This document shows, piece by piece, positions 23,965 through 31,801 of a stretch of DNA of 61,590 nucleotides (the first letter of the stretch is position 1; each line of letters begins with the position of its first letter). Both the position numbers and the translations under genes were made by a program. Source of the DNA: an uncultured Clostridia bacterium. GTDB lineage: Bacteria; Bacillota; Clostridia; Oscillospirales; Ruminococcaceae. The notes below the pieces were generated by a model, which worked only from the letters and a program-made list of their open reading frames with translations, made no database searches and had not been told where the DNA came from. The stretch lies in contig CANPXN010000015.1 in the NCBI GenBank assembly GCA_947586185.1, forward strand, positions 1 to 61,590, in the 5' to 3' direction.

Positions 23965-24918
23965 CTATACTGTTCCGAAGGAGCCGAAAGGATAAACTCT
24001 CAGAAGCACCTTTCCGATTATCTCGTCCTCCGGCACAAGTCCTACTGACGGATGACGGCTATCCATTGACAGCTCCCTGTTGTCACCCATTACGAAAACA
24101 TATCCCTCAGGAATCTCAAGGGGATAGGTGAATGCAAGCTCGTCACGGGTCGTAGGACCGCTTATATATTTTTCACTGAGAAGCTTTCCGTCAACGGTAA
24201 CGTCTCCGGTCTCAAAGTCAATATCTATTTTCTGTCCGGAGGAGGCGATAACACGCTTTACGATATTCACGCCCAGTCCGTCCTTCTGCAAAATCTTTCC
24301 GTCCTCAGAGATAGCTCCTGCCTTCCTGCTGTCTATTACAACAATATCTCCGGTTTCCGGCTTATAAAGCAGTCCTGATGAAAGAACAAGTCTGTCTCCG
24401 CTTTTCAAGGTCGGAAGCATGGAATCTCCGTTTACGGTTGAAATATGGAACACATATCCAAAAACAAGTATAACTGCAAAAACTGACATTATAACGCTCT
24501 CGGCGATACTGAGCACATCGTTTAAAGTCCATTTCCTGCTTTCATCAGTTTCCTCATCGTCCCAGCTTTCCTCCGGAAGGTATTCTTCATCAGTCTCCTC
24601 GTCGTACAAGCTTTCATCCGGAAGATATCCTTCTTCATCCTCAAAATAGTCCTCCGGTGCTTCCTCTTCATACGCTTCTTCGTATTCCTCGTTATAGAAT
24701 ACGGATTTTTCGCCGCTTACAGGAACAAGCTCCTCCGGCTCAATTTCCTTCTTAGGCATATATTCAGGCTTTACGGCAGGTTTGCTGCGCTCATAATTCA
24801 CCGTTTCCCTTACAGAGGTTTTTTTCTCCTCAGTATTTCTCCGTCCGGAATAGACGCCCCTTGCCGTTTCAGCAAGAATGCGTTCAAGCTCGTCCTCTCG
24901 GTCAAATCTATTGCTCAT
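23965..24918 (-). CDS. lepB: signal peptidase I with long acidic N-terminal extension
   Basis: The 317-residue protein has an unusual hydrophilic N-terminus of about 135 residues, very rich in Glu, Asp and Tyr. One transmembrane helix (VIMSVFAVILVFGYVF) follows, then the S26 catalytic domain. Catalytic Ser lies in VNGDSMLPTL and Lys in NIVKRVIASSG, and the MGDNRELSMDSR box is intact. The acidic extension faces the cytoplasm. AGGAG precedes the ATG. It is the most divergent of three tandem paralogues. Confidence 0.92.
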   Translation of the reverse strand: MSNRFDREDELERILAETARGVYSGRRNTEEKKTSVRETVNYERSKPAVKPEYMPKKEIEPEELVPVSGEKSVFYNEEYEEAYEEEAPEDYFEDEEGYLPDESLYDEETDEEYLPEESWDDEETDESRKWTLNDVLSIAESVIMSVFAVILVFGYVFHISTVNGDSMLPTLKSGDRLVLSSGLLYKPETGDIVVIDSRKAGAISEDGKILQKDGLGVNIVKRVIASSGQKIDIDFETGDVTVDGKLLSEKYISGPTTRDELAFTYPLEIPEGYVFVMGDNRELSMDSRHPSVGLVPEDEIIGKVLLRVYPFGSFGTV

Positions 24919-24966
24919 TTCGATCTCCTAATTGATTTCATCTGAAAGCTCCGGTCTGCTTACCTG

Positions 24967-25665
24967 TCAGTCAACAAGTCCGAATTGGTCAAAAGGATGA
25001 ACCCTTACAAAGACCTTTCCCAGAACGTCCTCTTCCTTAATAAGACCTACTCTTTCATCACGGCTGTCCGCTGAATTATTTCTGTTGTCGCCCATTACGA
25101 AAACATACCCTTCCGGAATTACAAAAGGATATGTAAACGCACCCTCGTCAAGATATGTAGGAGCGTTTATATAGCTTTCCGAAAGCGCCTTTCCGTCAAC
25201 GTAAACAATACCCTTCTTAAAGTCGATATTGATCTCCTGACCGCCCTTTGCAATAATGCGCTTAATGATCCTCTTTATGCCGCCTGATTCCGGACTTGGA
25301 GGGATTCCCGGTCCCTGCTGGAGCTCGGTTGAAGACCCCGGAACAAAGGTATTTGAATACTGGTTATTTACAACGACCACATCCCCTACTGTAGGAGTAT
25401 AGAATGCGCTTATAAGAATAAGCCTGTCTTTATCCCGAAGAGTAGGCTCCATAGACCTTCCGTCCACAGTTACCGGACGGCATACAAATGCAAACAAAAG
25501 TACCACAAAGAACACTGAACTTATAACGGACTCAATAACGTCCAGAATATCTCCTATAATAGAGGGTTGCTTCTCTTCCTGCTTCGGCTCGCTTTCGGCA
25601 GCCTGCTGCTCTATATCTTCTTTCATTTCTTCGTGCATATCTTCGCTCATATCGATATTCTCCAT
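24967..25665 (-). CDS. lepB: signal peptidase I, tandem paralogue 2
   Basis: The 232-residue membrane protein has an acidic 35-residue N-terminus, one transmembrane helix (VISSVFFVVLLFAFVCRP) and the S26 domain with Ser in VDGRSMEPTL, Lys in RIIKRIIAKGG and the MGDNRNNSADSRD box. It is nearly collinear with the next paralogue, so this is a recent tandem duplication. An insert between the two catalytic boxes (FVPGSSTELQQGPGIPPSPE) is shared by both copies. An alternative start six codons in (MSEDMHEE) has GGAG at 9 nt. Confidence 0.93.
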   Translation of the reverse strand: MENIDMSEDMHEEMKEDIEQQAAESEPKQEEKQPSIIGDILDVIESVISSVFFVVLLFAFVCRPVTVDGRSMEPTLRDKDRLILISAFYTPTVGDVVVVNNQYSNTFVPGSSTELQQGPGIPPSPESGGIKRIIKRIIAKGGQEINIDFKKGIVYVDGKALSESYINAPTYLDEGAFTYPFVIPEGYVFVMGDNRNNSADSRDERVGLIKEEDVLGKVFVRVHPFDQFGLVD

Positions 25666-25726
25666 TCTGCCTCTTTATGTGCAGGCGCTGATATTTCAAA
25701 ACCGGTCAGGCTCACCTGAAACCCCG

Positions 25727-26446
25727 TCAGTCCACAAGTCCGAATCGGTCAAAAGGATAAACTCTCAAAAAGACCTTTCCAAGAACGTCCTCTTCCTTGA
25801 TAAGACCTACTCTTTTATCACGGCTGTCCGCAGAATCATTTCTGTTGTCGCCCATTACAAAAACATATCCTTCCGGAATGACAAAAGGATATTCAAAAGC
25901 GCCCTCGTCACGATATGTAGGCGTATTTATATAGCTTTCTGAAAGCGCCTTTCCATCGACATAAACTATGCCGTTTTCAAAGTCGATATTTATCTCCTGA
26001 CCGCCTTTGGCTATAACACGCTTGATGATCCTCTTTGTGCCGCCGTCGTTTGGCCCCGGAGAAATACCCGGTCCCTGCTGAAGCTCAGTTTCAGACCCCG
26101 GAACAAAGGTATTTGAATGCTCATTGTTTACAACAACTATATCCCCAGGCTCTGGAGTATAGAATGCGCTTATAAGAATAAGTCTATCTTTATCCTTGAG
26201 AGTAGGCAGCATGGACCTTCCGTCCACAGCTACCGGACGGCATACAAATGCAAACAAAAGCACCACAAAGAACACCGAACTGATAATGGACTCGATAACG
26301 TCCATTATATCCCCTATAACAGAGGATTTATTCTCTTCCTGCTCCGGCTTGCTTTCAGGCTCTTCCTTAGACTTTATATCAGCCTGCTGCTCTGTTTCTT
26401 CTTTTATTTCTTCATGTATATCTTCACTCATAATTATTTTCTCCAT
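25727..26446 (-). CDS. lepB: signal peptidase I, tandem paralogue 3
   Basis: The 239-residue protein is closely similar to the 24967-25665 paralogue over its whole length, with Ser in VDGRSMLPTL, Lys in RIIKRVIAKGG and the MGDNRNDSADSRD box. Short flanking stretches upstream of both genes (GATATTTCAAAA near 25690 and 26470) are also duplicated. It comes first after the rplS terminator. Alternative start MSEDIHEE at 26431 has GGAG at 9 nt. Confidence 0.93.
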   Translation of the reverse strand: MEKIIMSEDIHEEIKEETEQQADIKSKEEPESKPEQEENKSSVIGDIMDVIESIISSVFFVVLLFAFVCRPVAVDGRSMLPTLKDKDRLILISAFYTPEPGDIVVVNNEHSNTFVPGSETELQQGPGISPGPNDGGTKRIIKRVIAKGGQEINIDFENGIVYVDGKALSESYINTPTYRDEGAFEYPFVIPEGYVFVMGDNRNDSADSRDKRVGLIKEEDVLGKVFLRVYPFDRFGLVD

Positions 26447-26487
26447 TCATACTCTTTATGTGCAGGCTCTGATATTTCAAAAATAGC

Positions 26488-26509
26488 AAAAAAGGGACTT
26501 TAACGTCCC
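26488..26509 (-). terminator. terminator after rplS
   Basis: GGGAC and GTCCC (26494-26509) form a stem followed on the minus strand by TTTTTT. A second hairpin (GCAGCGG/CCGCTGC, 26528-26547) precedes it. Confidence 0.8.
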
Positions 26510-26561
26510 CCTTTCATCGGCAAAGGCGCAGCGGAAATATCCGCTGCCTCCAAGCGTCAGC

Positions 26562-26906
26562 TTACTTGATCTGCTCTTTAACCTTAGCAGCCTTACCAAC
26601 TCTGTCTCTGAGGTAATAAAGCTTAGCTCTGCGAACCTTACCGTTTCTGATAACCTCGACCTTTTCAACAACAGGTGAGTGAAGAGGGAATACTCTTTCT
26701 ATTCCGCAGCCGTGTGCTACACGTCTTACAGTAAAGGTTTCGCTGATTCCGCCGTGCTTCTTGGCAATAACTGTGCCCTCGAAGACCTGGATACGGCTCT
26801 TGTCGCCTTCCTTGATCTTAACATGTACCTTAACGGTATCACCGATCTCAAATGAAGGTACTTCGCTCTTGATGCTTGAATTGCTGATTGCTTCCAATGC
26901 GTTCAT
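26562..26906 (-). CDS. rplS: 50S ribosomal protein L19
   Basis: The 114-residue protein of the large subunit lies at the 30S-50S interface. Family segments [30 protein letters not shown] and [11 protein letters not shown] are intact. AGGAGG precedes the ATG. It is monocistronic or semi-independent: a strong promoter lies upstream and a terminator downstream. Confidence 0.97.
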   Translation of the reverse strand: MNALEAISNSSIKSEVPSFEIGDTVKVHVKIKEGDKSRIQVFEGTVIAKKHGGISETFTVRRVAHGCGIERVFPLHSPVVEKVEVIRNGKVRRAKLYYLRDRVGKAAKVKEQIK

Positions 26907-27082
26907 TTAATTTTTCCTCCTGTTTTCTGACATTCTTACCCATTACCCCGAAGCTCGCTCCGGCAGGCAGCGGACTGTCCTGTTTAATGTCATCACTGGC
27001 ATAAACTCTCGCAAAAGCATGGAATACTTCTGCGGATAAATGCTTAAAACAATACTGAAAAGAAATCTTCCCACAATATTGC
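26907..27082 (-). promoter_or_regulatory. long rplS leader (candidate L19 leader RNA)
   Basis: About 175 nt lie between the rplS promoter and the AUG. A GC-rich hairpin (CCGGAGC-GAG-CTTCGG region) lies about 40 nt before the ribosome binding site. Firmicutes often carry an autoregulatory L19 leader here; the match was not tested. Confidence 0.4.
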
Positions 27083-27088
27083 TTATCT

Positions 27089-27117
27089 ATCATACCACAA
27101 AAATACAAATAATGCAA
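27089..27117 (-). promoter_or_regulatory. rplS: rplS promoter
   Basis: On the minus strand, TTGCAT (27117-27112), 17 bp, TATGAT (27094-27089). Confidence 0.75.
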
Positions 27118-27125
27118 TACCTTTT

Positions 27126-27779
27126 TTAAAAAAAATCTTCTCCTGAGCTTGAAAGAATCCCTGTTCTGCGGACTGATTCCACCTCCGCACCAATATTCGT
27201 CTGCCCGATAAATTCATCAGTCAGCAGGGACGGATTTATATTCTTTTCATTCCCTGCCGGAAGCCTTAAAACCGCTGTAAAGCTTCCGTTTCTAATCCCC
27301 AGGGAGATTACCTCAGTATCCGGCTTTAAATCAATCTCCTTTACTCCTCCACGCTTTGTCTTTTTCATGACGGATATCCTGTCGCTTTCCATAAAGCTCT
27401 GAAAGCTCTTGGACACCGCCTCCGGCTCACCTGAAAACACGATCTCATACTCGGCAAAAGCTATGTCCGTATGCTTTGTACTTGGAGTATATACTTTAAG
27501 AATACGAAGTCCCTCCGGCATAGCGCCGTTCAAAGCGCTTAATATCCTTTCCTCAGGCACTTCCTCTGTGAGATTAAAGTCCATTATCTCACAGCCGCTT
27601 TCATATCCAAGGGAAAGAGGCAGGGCAAAGGTTATGTAAATATGGGGATTGAACCCCTCGGTATACCATACTGGCAGTCCGGAACGCTTAAAGGCTCTCT
27701 GCATACACCTGTTAAGGTCAAGGTGGGATATATATTTTGCACGTCCTGTTTTTGCAAACACAGCTCGTATCTTATTCAA
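27126..27779 (-). CDS. TIGR03936 / DUF2344 radical-SAM-linked protein
   Basis: The 217-residue partner of the upstream radical SAM protein has the typical N-terminus KIRAVFAKTGRAKYISHLDL and FNPHIYITFALPLSLGYES segments. Start TTG at 27779 is preferred: AGGAGG lies 8 nt upstream and overlaps the GTG at 27788 that a longer model would use. It overlaps the radical SAM gene by 8 bp. Function is unknown. In some bacteria the domain is fused to the C-terminus of that same radical SAM protein. Confidence 0.88.
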   Translation of the reverse strand: MNKIRAVFAKTGRAKYISHLDLNRCMQRAFKRSGLPVWYTEGFNPHIYITFALPLSLGYESGCEIMDFNLTEEVPEERILSALNGAMPEGLRILKVYTPSTKHTDIAFAEYEIVFSGEPEAVSKSFQSFMESDRISVMKKTKRGGVKEIDLKPDTEVISLGIRNGSFTAVLRLPAGNEKNINPSLLTDEFIGQTNIGAEVESVRRTGILSSSGEDFF

Positions 27780-29613
27780 AGCAGGCACCTCCTATCTCAC
27801 GGCTCACTCCGCAGCCTGAGCATTTGCTCCGGCAGTGAGGGGTGGTTTCAGCGTTTTTCGCCTTTTTATTTTCCCTTACAAGGAACTCCTTTGATACATA
27901 ATAATCAAGGTGATCCCATGGCATTATCTCATCAAAGCTTCTGCGGCGGCTTGCATAGAACGCCATATCAAGACCGCACTCGGAAAACGCCTCCGACCAC
28001 ATATCAAACTTAAAATGCTCGCTCCAGCTGTCAAACTTACAGCCCTTGCGCCATGCCCTGTAAACGGCTTGTCCCACTCGCCTGTCCCCTCTTGCAAGGA
28101 CGGCTTCAAGAATACTTGTGGACGGGTCGTGCCAGCTTGCTTTTATCTTCCTTGAAGTGATCGAATCCATAAGGACCTGCTGCTTGTGCATTATTTCCTC
28201 ACGGGTAGCCTGCGGCTCAAATTCAAAAGGCGTAAACGGCTTCGGCACAAATGTGGCTGTGCTTATGGATATCTGCACTCCCTTTCCCTTAGGTCTGTCC
28301 GGCAGAGAGTAGAACAGGTCTACAACACGCTGCGCAAGCTCTGTGATGCCTCTTATATCGTCGTCCGTTTCAGTTGGAAGTCCCATCATGAAATAAAGCT
28401 TTACACCTGTATAGCCTCCCTTAAAGGCTGTGGTACAGGTTCTCATAAGCTCTTCCTCAGTAACGTTTTTGTTTATAACATCTCTAAGCCGCTGTGTTCC
28501 TGCTTCTGGAGCAAAGGTAAGACCGCTCTTTCTCACCTTTTTGATCTCGTCCATAAGCTCCTTTGAAAAGTTGTCCACACGCAGGGACGGCAGGGACAGA
28601 TTTATATGCTCCTTTTCGGTATATGGTATAAGTCCCGTTAAAATATCACCTATCTGAGAATGGTCCGAGGTGCTGAGAGAAGCAAGGGACATTTCCTCAT
28701 AGCCTGTATTGCTGCAAAGTTCTACCGCCTGACGGCATACATTCGAGGCGGACTTTTCACGAAACGGTCTGTATATAAATCCTGCCTGACAGAAACGGCA
28801 TCCCCTTATACAGCCCCTTAATACCTCAACTGACGCTCTGTTGTGAACAATATCTGTAAATGGAACAACAAAGTTATCCGGATAATAAACGCTGTCAAAA
28901 TCCTTTATGATCCTCTTTTTAACACGCTTATTTAAACCGTCTAAGGCTGTAACAGACTGCACCGTTCCGTCCTCGTTATAGGAAACGCTGTAAAGGGACG
29001 GAACGTAAATGCCGTCTATTTTTGCGGCAGCCTTTAAAAATGCGGATTTAGAAGCCCCTTGCGCTTTCATTTCCTTATACAGGTCCATAAGCTCAAGATT
29101 TACCTCTTCACCCTCTCCTAAAATGAAGATGTCAAAGAAATCTGCCAAAGGCTCCGGATTACAGACACATGGACCTCCTGCCACAACAATACAGGAAAGG
29201 CTGTCGTCCCTGTCCTTCGCAAGGACCGGAATACCTGCAAGATCAAGCATATTTAAAACGTTTGTGTAGGAAAGCTCGTACTGCATGGTGAAGCCCACAA
29301 AGTCAAAATCCTTAATTGGATCAAGGCTTTCAAGGGCGTAAAGGGGTATATCATTTTCACGCATAAGCTCTTCAAAATCAAGCCCCGGCGCAAATACCCT
29401 TTCGCACCAGTAATCCTCCCTTTCATTAATAAGCGAATATAATATCTTCATTCCAAGATGGGACATTCCTATATCGTAAGTATCCGGAAAGCAAAAGGCA
29501 AACCTTACGCTTATATTTTCCCTGTCCTTTACGATACTGCCGGATTCTCCCCCGATATATCTTGCCGGCTTCTGCACTTTCAGAAGCAGCTTTTCTATTT
29601 TTTCTCTGAGCAT
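27772..29613 (-). CDS. B12-binding-type radical SAM protein (TIGR03960)
   Basis: The 613-residue protein has an N-terminal Rossmann-like region (FCFPDTYDIGMSHLGM), a radical SAM core with the CxxxCxxC cluster in LRGCIRGCRFCQAGF near 270, and TFAPEAGTQRLRDVINK. The C-terminal Cys-rich end (CRSKCSGCGV) may hold a second metal site. It belongs to a conserved family found next to ribosomal protein and Rne/Rng genes in Clostridia. The substrate is unknown. Confidence 0.9.
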   Translation of the reverse strand: MLREKIEKLLLKVQKPARYIGGESGSIVKDRENISVRFAFCFPDTYDIGMSHLGMKILYSLINEREDYWCERVFAPGLDFEELMRENDIPLYALESLDPIKDFDFVGFTMQYELSYTNVLNMLDLAGIPVLAKDRDDSLSCIVVAGGPCVCNPEPLADFFDIFILGEGEEVNLELMDLYKEMKAQGASKSAFLKAAAKIDGIYVPSLYSVSYNEDGTVQSVTALDGLNKRVKKRIIKDFDSVYYPDNFVVPFTDIVHNRASVEVLRGCIRGCRFCQAGFIYRPFREKSASNVCRQAVELCSNTGYEEMSLASLSTSDHSQIGDILTGLIPYTEKEHINLSLPSLRVDNFSKELMDEIKKVRKSGLTFAPEAGTQRLRDVINKNVTEEELMRTCTTAFKGGYTGVKLYFMMGLPTETDDDIRGITELAQRVVDLFYSLPDRPKGKGVQISISTATFVPKPFTPFEFEPQATREEIMHKQQVLMDSITSRKIKASWHDPSTSILEAVLARGDRRVGQAVYRAWRKGCKFDSWSEHFKFDMWSEAFSECGLDMAFYASRRRSFDEIMPWDHLDYYVSKEFLVRENKKAKNAETTPHCRSKCSGCGVSREIGGACFE

Positions 29614-29722
29614 TATTTTTGTAATTCCTTTCAGTTTATACTATTCTTATCAAAACCGTAAGTTTCGATTACCGCCGTTTTTTAAAGCACTTCCTTAATT
29701 CTACTATAATTCCGCAAAATAA

Positions 29723-30277
29723 TCAACAGCTATAGAAAATTTCAAAAACTATAAGCAGAAAAACAGTAAGCCATACCCCAGGAGAAGCGATTCCGGACGC
29801 TGCAATAAAAGCTGAAAGCAGCACTGTAAACACTAATGCTATGGCATGAACTGTTCCGGCTCTTAAATGAAGAGCGGATCTCAGCGCCGCCCCTCCGTCA
29901 AGATTTGAATAGGGAAAGAGATTGAAAAGTCCGACGGCAAGGTTTATTCCGGCGGCTGTATCGTTTCCTGCAAAAGCCATAAGCGCCGCTATCAGCATAT
30001 TTGCAGCAGGACCGCTTAAAAGGACTATCGTTTCCCGGCTGTAAGAGGCAAGGCTCGGAGGCGCTATCATTCTTATGCCTCCAGCCCAGAATACGACACG
30101 GTTTATCTTCACTCCAAGGGAAAGAGCGGCTATGATATGCCCAAGCTCATGGAACATACAGGCGCATGCGGCAATGCAGATAGTTTCCGGCACGCAATAG
30201 AGAAACACAAGAGCCATTGCCGCTAAAAAGCTGAAATCAAAAATTATCACGGTATCAAGCACCGAAAATTTTATCAT
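29723..30277 (-). CDS. M50 site-2 metalloprotease, SpoIVFB-like
   Basis: The 184-residue polytopic membrane protease has zinc ligands in FHELGHIIAA (HExxH) and in the NLDGG motif near 126 (NxDG). Five to six hydrophobic segments are visible, and no CBS domain is present. Location upstream of the TIGR03960/TIGR03936 pair matches the spoIVFA-spoIVFB position in Bacillus and Clostridia. It would cleave a membrane-bound pro-sigma factor during sporulation if that pathway operates here. It overlaps the upstream gene by 4 bp. Confidence 0.85.
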   Translation of the reverse strand: MIKFSVLDTVIIFDFSFLAAMALVFLYCVPETICIAACACMFHELGHIIAALSLGVKINRVVFWAGGIRMIAPPSLASYSRETIVLLSGPAANMLIAALMAFAGNDTAAGINLAVGLFNLFPYSNLDGGAALRSALHLRAGTVHAIALVFTVLLSAFIAASGIASPGVWLTVFLLIVFEIFYSC

Positions 30278-30555
30278 TTTATGTACCCCGTAATCTTACT
30301 TACAGCGTCGGCTATGAACTGCTCCGGCTCTCCGTTTGAAGCTAACTTGATCCTGTCTGAAAACTCGCCGGATATTTCAGGGTAAAATATATTCAGCGCT
30401 GCAAAAATAAGCATAACGGCTATGCACAGGCAAAGCTGAGTCACAAATACATCGCTTATATGCTCCTCCCTGACCGGCTCTCTGTGCTTTGACCTTACCA
30501 TTTCAATAAGATCAGGCTCTGTGATTTCAGTCTCTGGCATAGTTTTTTCATCCAT
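30274..30555 (-). CDS. small single-pass membrane protein, possible SpoIVFA-like partner
   Basis: The 93-residue protein has a charged N-terminus of about 38 residues, one transmembrane helix (VTQLCLCIAVMLIFAALNIF) and a short external tail. Position and overlap (ATGA) with the M50 protease suggest an inhibitor or partner like SpoIVFA, but the LytM domain of SpoIVFA is absent. GGAGG precedes the ATG. Confidence 0.6.
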   Translation of the reverse strand: MDEKTMPETEITEPDLIEMVRSKHREPVREEHISDVFVTQLCLCIAVMLIFAALNIFYPEISGEFSDRIKLASNGEPEQFIADAVSKITGYIK

Positions 30556-30572
30556 GACGATCCCTCCTTCAT

Positions 30573-30646
30573 TATATTGCTCCGTAAGTTAACTTCCATG
30601 ATCCCTGTGTAGAAAAGATTCAGTACTTAATTTCGGGAGCAATATA
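30573..30646. repeat. 11-bp inverted repeat upstream of the M50 protease operon
   Basis: TATATTGCTCC (30573-30583) and GGAGCAATATA (30636-30646) are perfect inverted copies 52 bp apart. One arm lies next to the ribosome binding site of the 93-residue protein, so an RNA stem could mask translation. Confidence 0.4.
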
Positions 30647-30662
30647 TCATATGAAAAATAAA

Positions 30663-30815
30663 AAAGCCGTATGCTTTTATACTAATTCATTATCGTTCTA
30701 TAGACAAGGTTGCGGGATAGAATACGCACTCTTACGTCAAACTCCCTTGACAGTGCGTATTAAATCCGCAAATTTGTCGATAGGTTAATGATGAATCAGT
30801 ATAGCACACGGCTTT
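30663..30815 (-). repeat. 153-bp long imperfect hairpin after spoVM
   Basis: The whole segment folds on itself. AAAGCCGT (30663-30670) pairs with ACGGCTTT (30808-30815). Matches continue inward almost without break (e.g. AATACGCACT with AGTGCGTATT) to a small loop at about 30739 (TCAA-ACTCCC-TTGA). On the minus strand it ends in CTTTTTTATTTTT, so it can terminate the upstream operon, but the length suggests a structured RNA or a palindromic insertion. Confidence 0.7.
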
Positions 30816-30840
30816 CCGAAAGCTGTCGGACAGTATGTAC

Positions 30841-30930
30841 TTACTCCGTTTCCTCTTCCTTTTTGATCTTAAAGATGAATCTCATTATACCCGAAAGCAA
30901 CTTCGGGCTTTTTATAACCACGATTTTCAA
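30841..30930 (-). CDS. spoVM: stage V sporulation protein M (small curvature-sensing peptide)
   Basis: A 29-codon frame starts with TTG at 30930 and encodes MKIVVIKSPKLLSG followed by IMRFIFKIKKEEETE. This closely resembles the SpoVM amphipathic peptide (IKLPKFLGGIVRA in Bacillus), with the proline and glycine near the same positions. GGAGG lies 8 nt upstream of the TTG. It follows thiN as in B. subtilis. In spore formers SpoVM localises SpoIVA to the forespore surface. It is too short and has the wrong start codon for most gene finders. Confidence 0.85.
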   Translation of the reverse strand: MKIVVIKSPKLLSGIMRFIFKIKKEEETE

Positions 30931-31017
30931 AACCTGCACCTCCGCTGAAAATTTAGCCAGCTTTGCGCTGTCTTTACTTCATTATATTCAGCTTATGGAT
31001 TTTGGTTCATATCTTTT

Positions 31018-31193
31018 AAGGTAACACCGCACAAAGATTGTGCGCAGATTGCGCAGTCAGATTTTTCGTCAGATTGCATAAAAAGCTCGCAGGCATACTG
31101 GTGTATGTCAAGAGCTTTTTATGTGATATGGCGAAAAATAAGCCAGCAAGATGTGTGCAAAGCCGTCAGGCGTTCTTTGTGCGGTGTTACCTT
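31018..31193. repeat. hairpin repeat, copy A (176 bp)
   Basis: Perfect 19-bp terminal inverted repeats (AAGGTAACACCGCACAAAG at 31018 and its complement ending at 31193) enclose nested inverted repeats, including CATAAAAAGCTC/GAGCTTTTTATG. Both ends match the 84-bp copy at 42551-42634. Its outer bases supply the thiN stop codon (31187-31189). Confidence 0.85.
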
Positions 31194-31801
31194 GAATACA
31201 TAACAAGCAAAACGCCTTTTTCAAGGGAGATCACTCCTGCATTTCCGGTAAGCTGGTTGCTGACCCCTAAAGGAAAGCTGTTTTTCAGCACAGCATTTTT
31301 AAGAGGATACTTAAAGCCGGATGCAGTAACGCCTTTGCATTCGTCCGAATAGGAAAACAGTGAAAAATAATATCCGTTCATATTGCTGTAGACCTTTACC
31401 CCCGGTCCCTGCATGGTAACAAAGCTGCCATCTCCGGCAAGCTCTCCGTTTCCGCCATGCTTTAAAATGTATCTCAGAGTCTGGAGATTTGCATAGGTAT
31501 GGTCAAGCCTTCCGCCTATGCCTCCGCATATGACAATATTATTATATCCCCGCTCAAGGGCAAGCTTTACTGCAAGCATGGTATCCGTGTCATCCTTTTC
31601 AGCCGGGTGACGTATTACCTCAATATCCTCCGGAAGCTTTTTCCGGTAGGTATCAAAGTCCCCTATAAGCACATCCGGCCTTATTCCCATTTTCACTGCA
31701 AGGCGAAAGCCTGCATCAGCGCAGATAACATAGCGCTCCTTGTCAAATTTTACTCCGGAGCATTTTGCATCAGGCGCTCCGGCAAATATATAGCATTTCA
31801 T
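31187..31801 (-). CDS. thiN: thiamine pyrophosphokinase
   Basis: The 204-residue kinase converts thiamine to thiamine diphosphate. Typical motifs are CADAGFRLAVKMGIRPDVLIGDFDT, EKDDTDTMLA and GGIGGRLDHTYANLQTL. Its ATG overlaps the rsgA stop (TAATG). The final codons (Tyr-Ser-Arg-stop) run into hairpin repeat A, so the extreme C-terminus was probably rewritten by the insertion. Same neighbourhood as yloS in B. subtilis. Confidence 0.92.
   Translation of the reverse strand: MKCYIFAGAPDAKCSGVKFDKERYVICADAGFRLAVKMGIRPDVLIGDFDTYRKKLPEDIEVIRHPAEKDDTDTMLAVKLALERGYNNIVICGGIGGRLDHTYANLQTLRYILKHGGNGELAGDGSFVTMQGPGVKVYSNMNGYYFSLFSYSDECKGVTASGFKYPLKNAVLKNSFPLGVSNQLTGNAGVISLEKGVLLVMYSR

Noticed and set aside
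30889-30914. CCCGAA/TTCGGG hairpin followed by CTTTTT on the plus strand, terminator-like
   Set aside because: It lies inside the spoVM reading frame on the other strand and no plus-strand gene precedes it.
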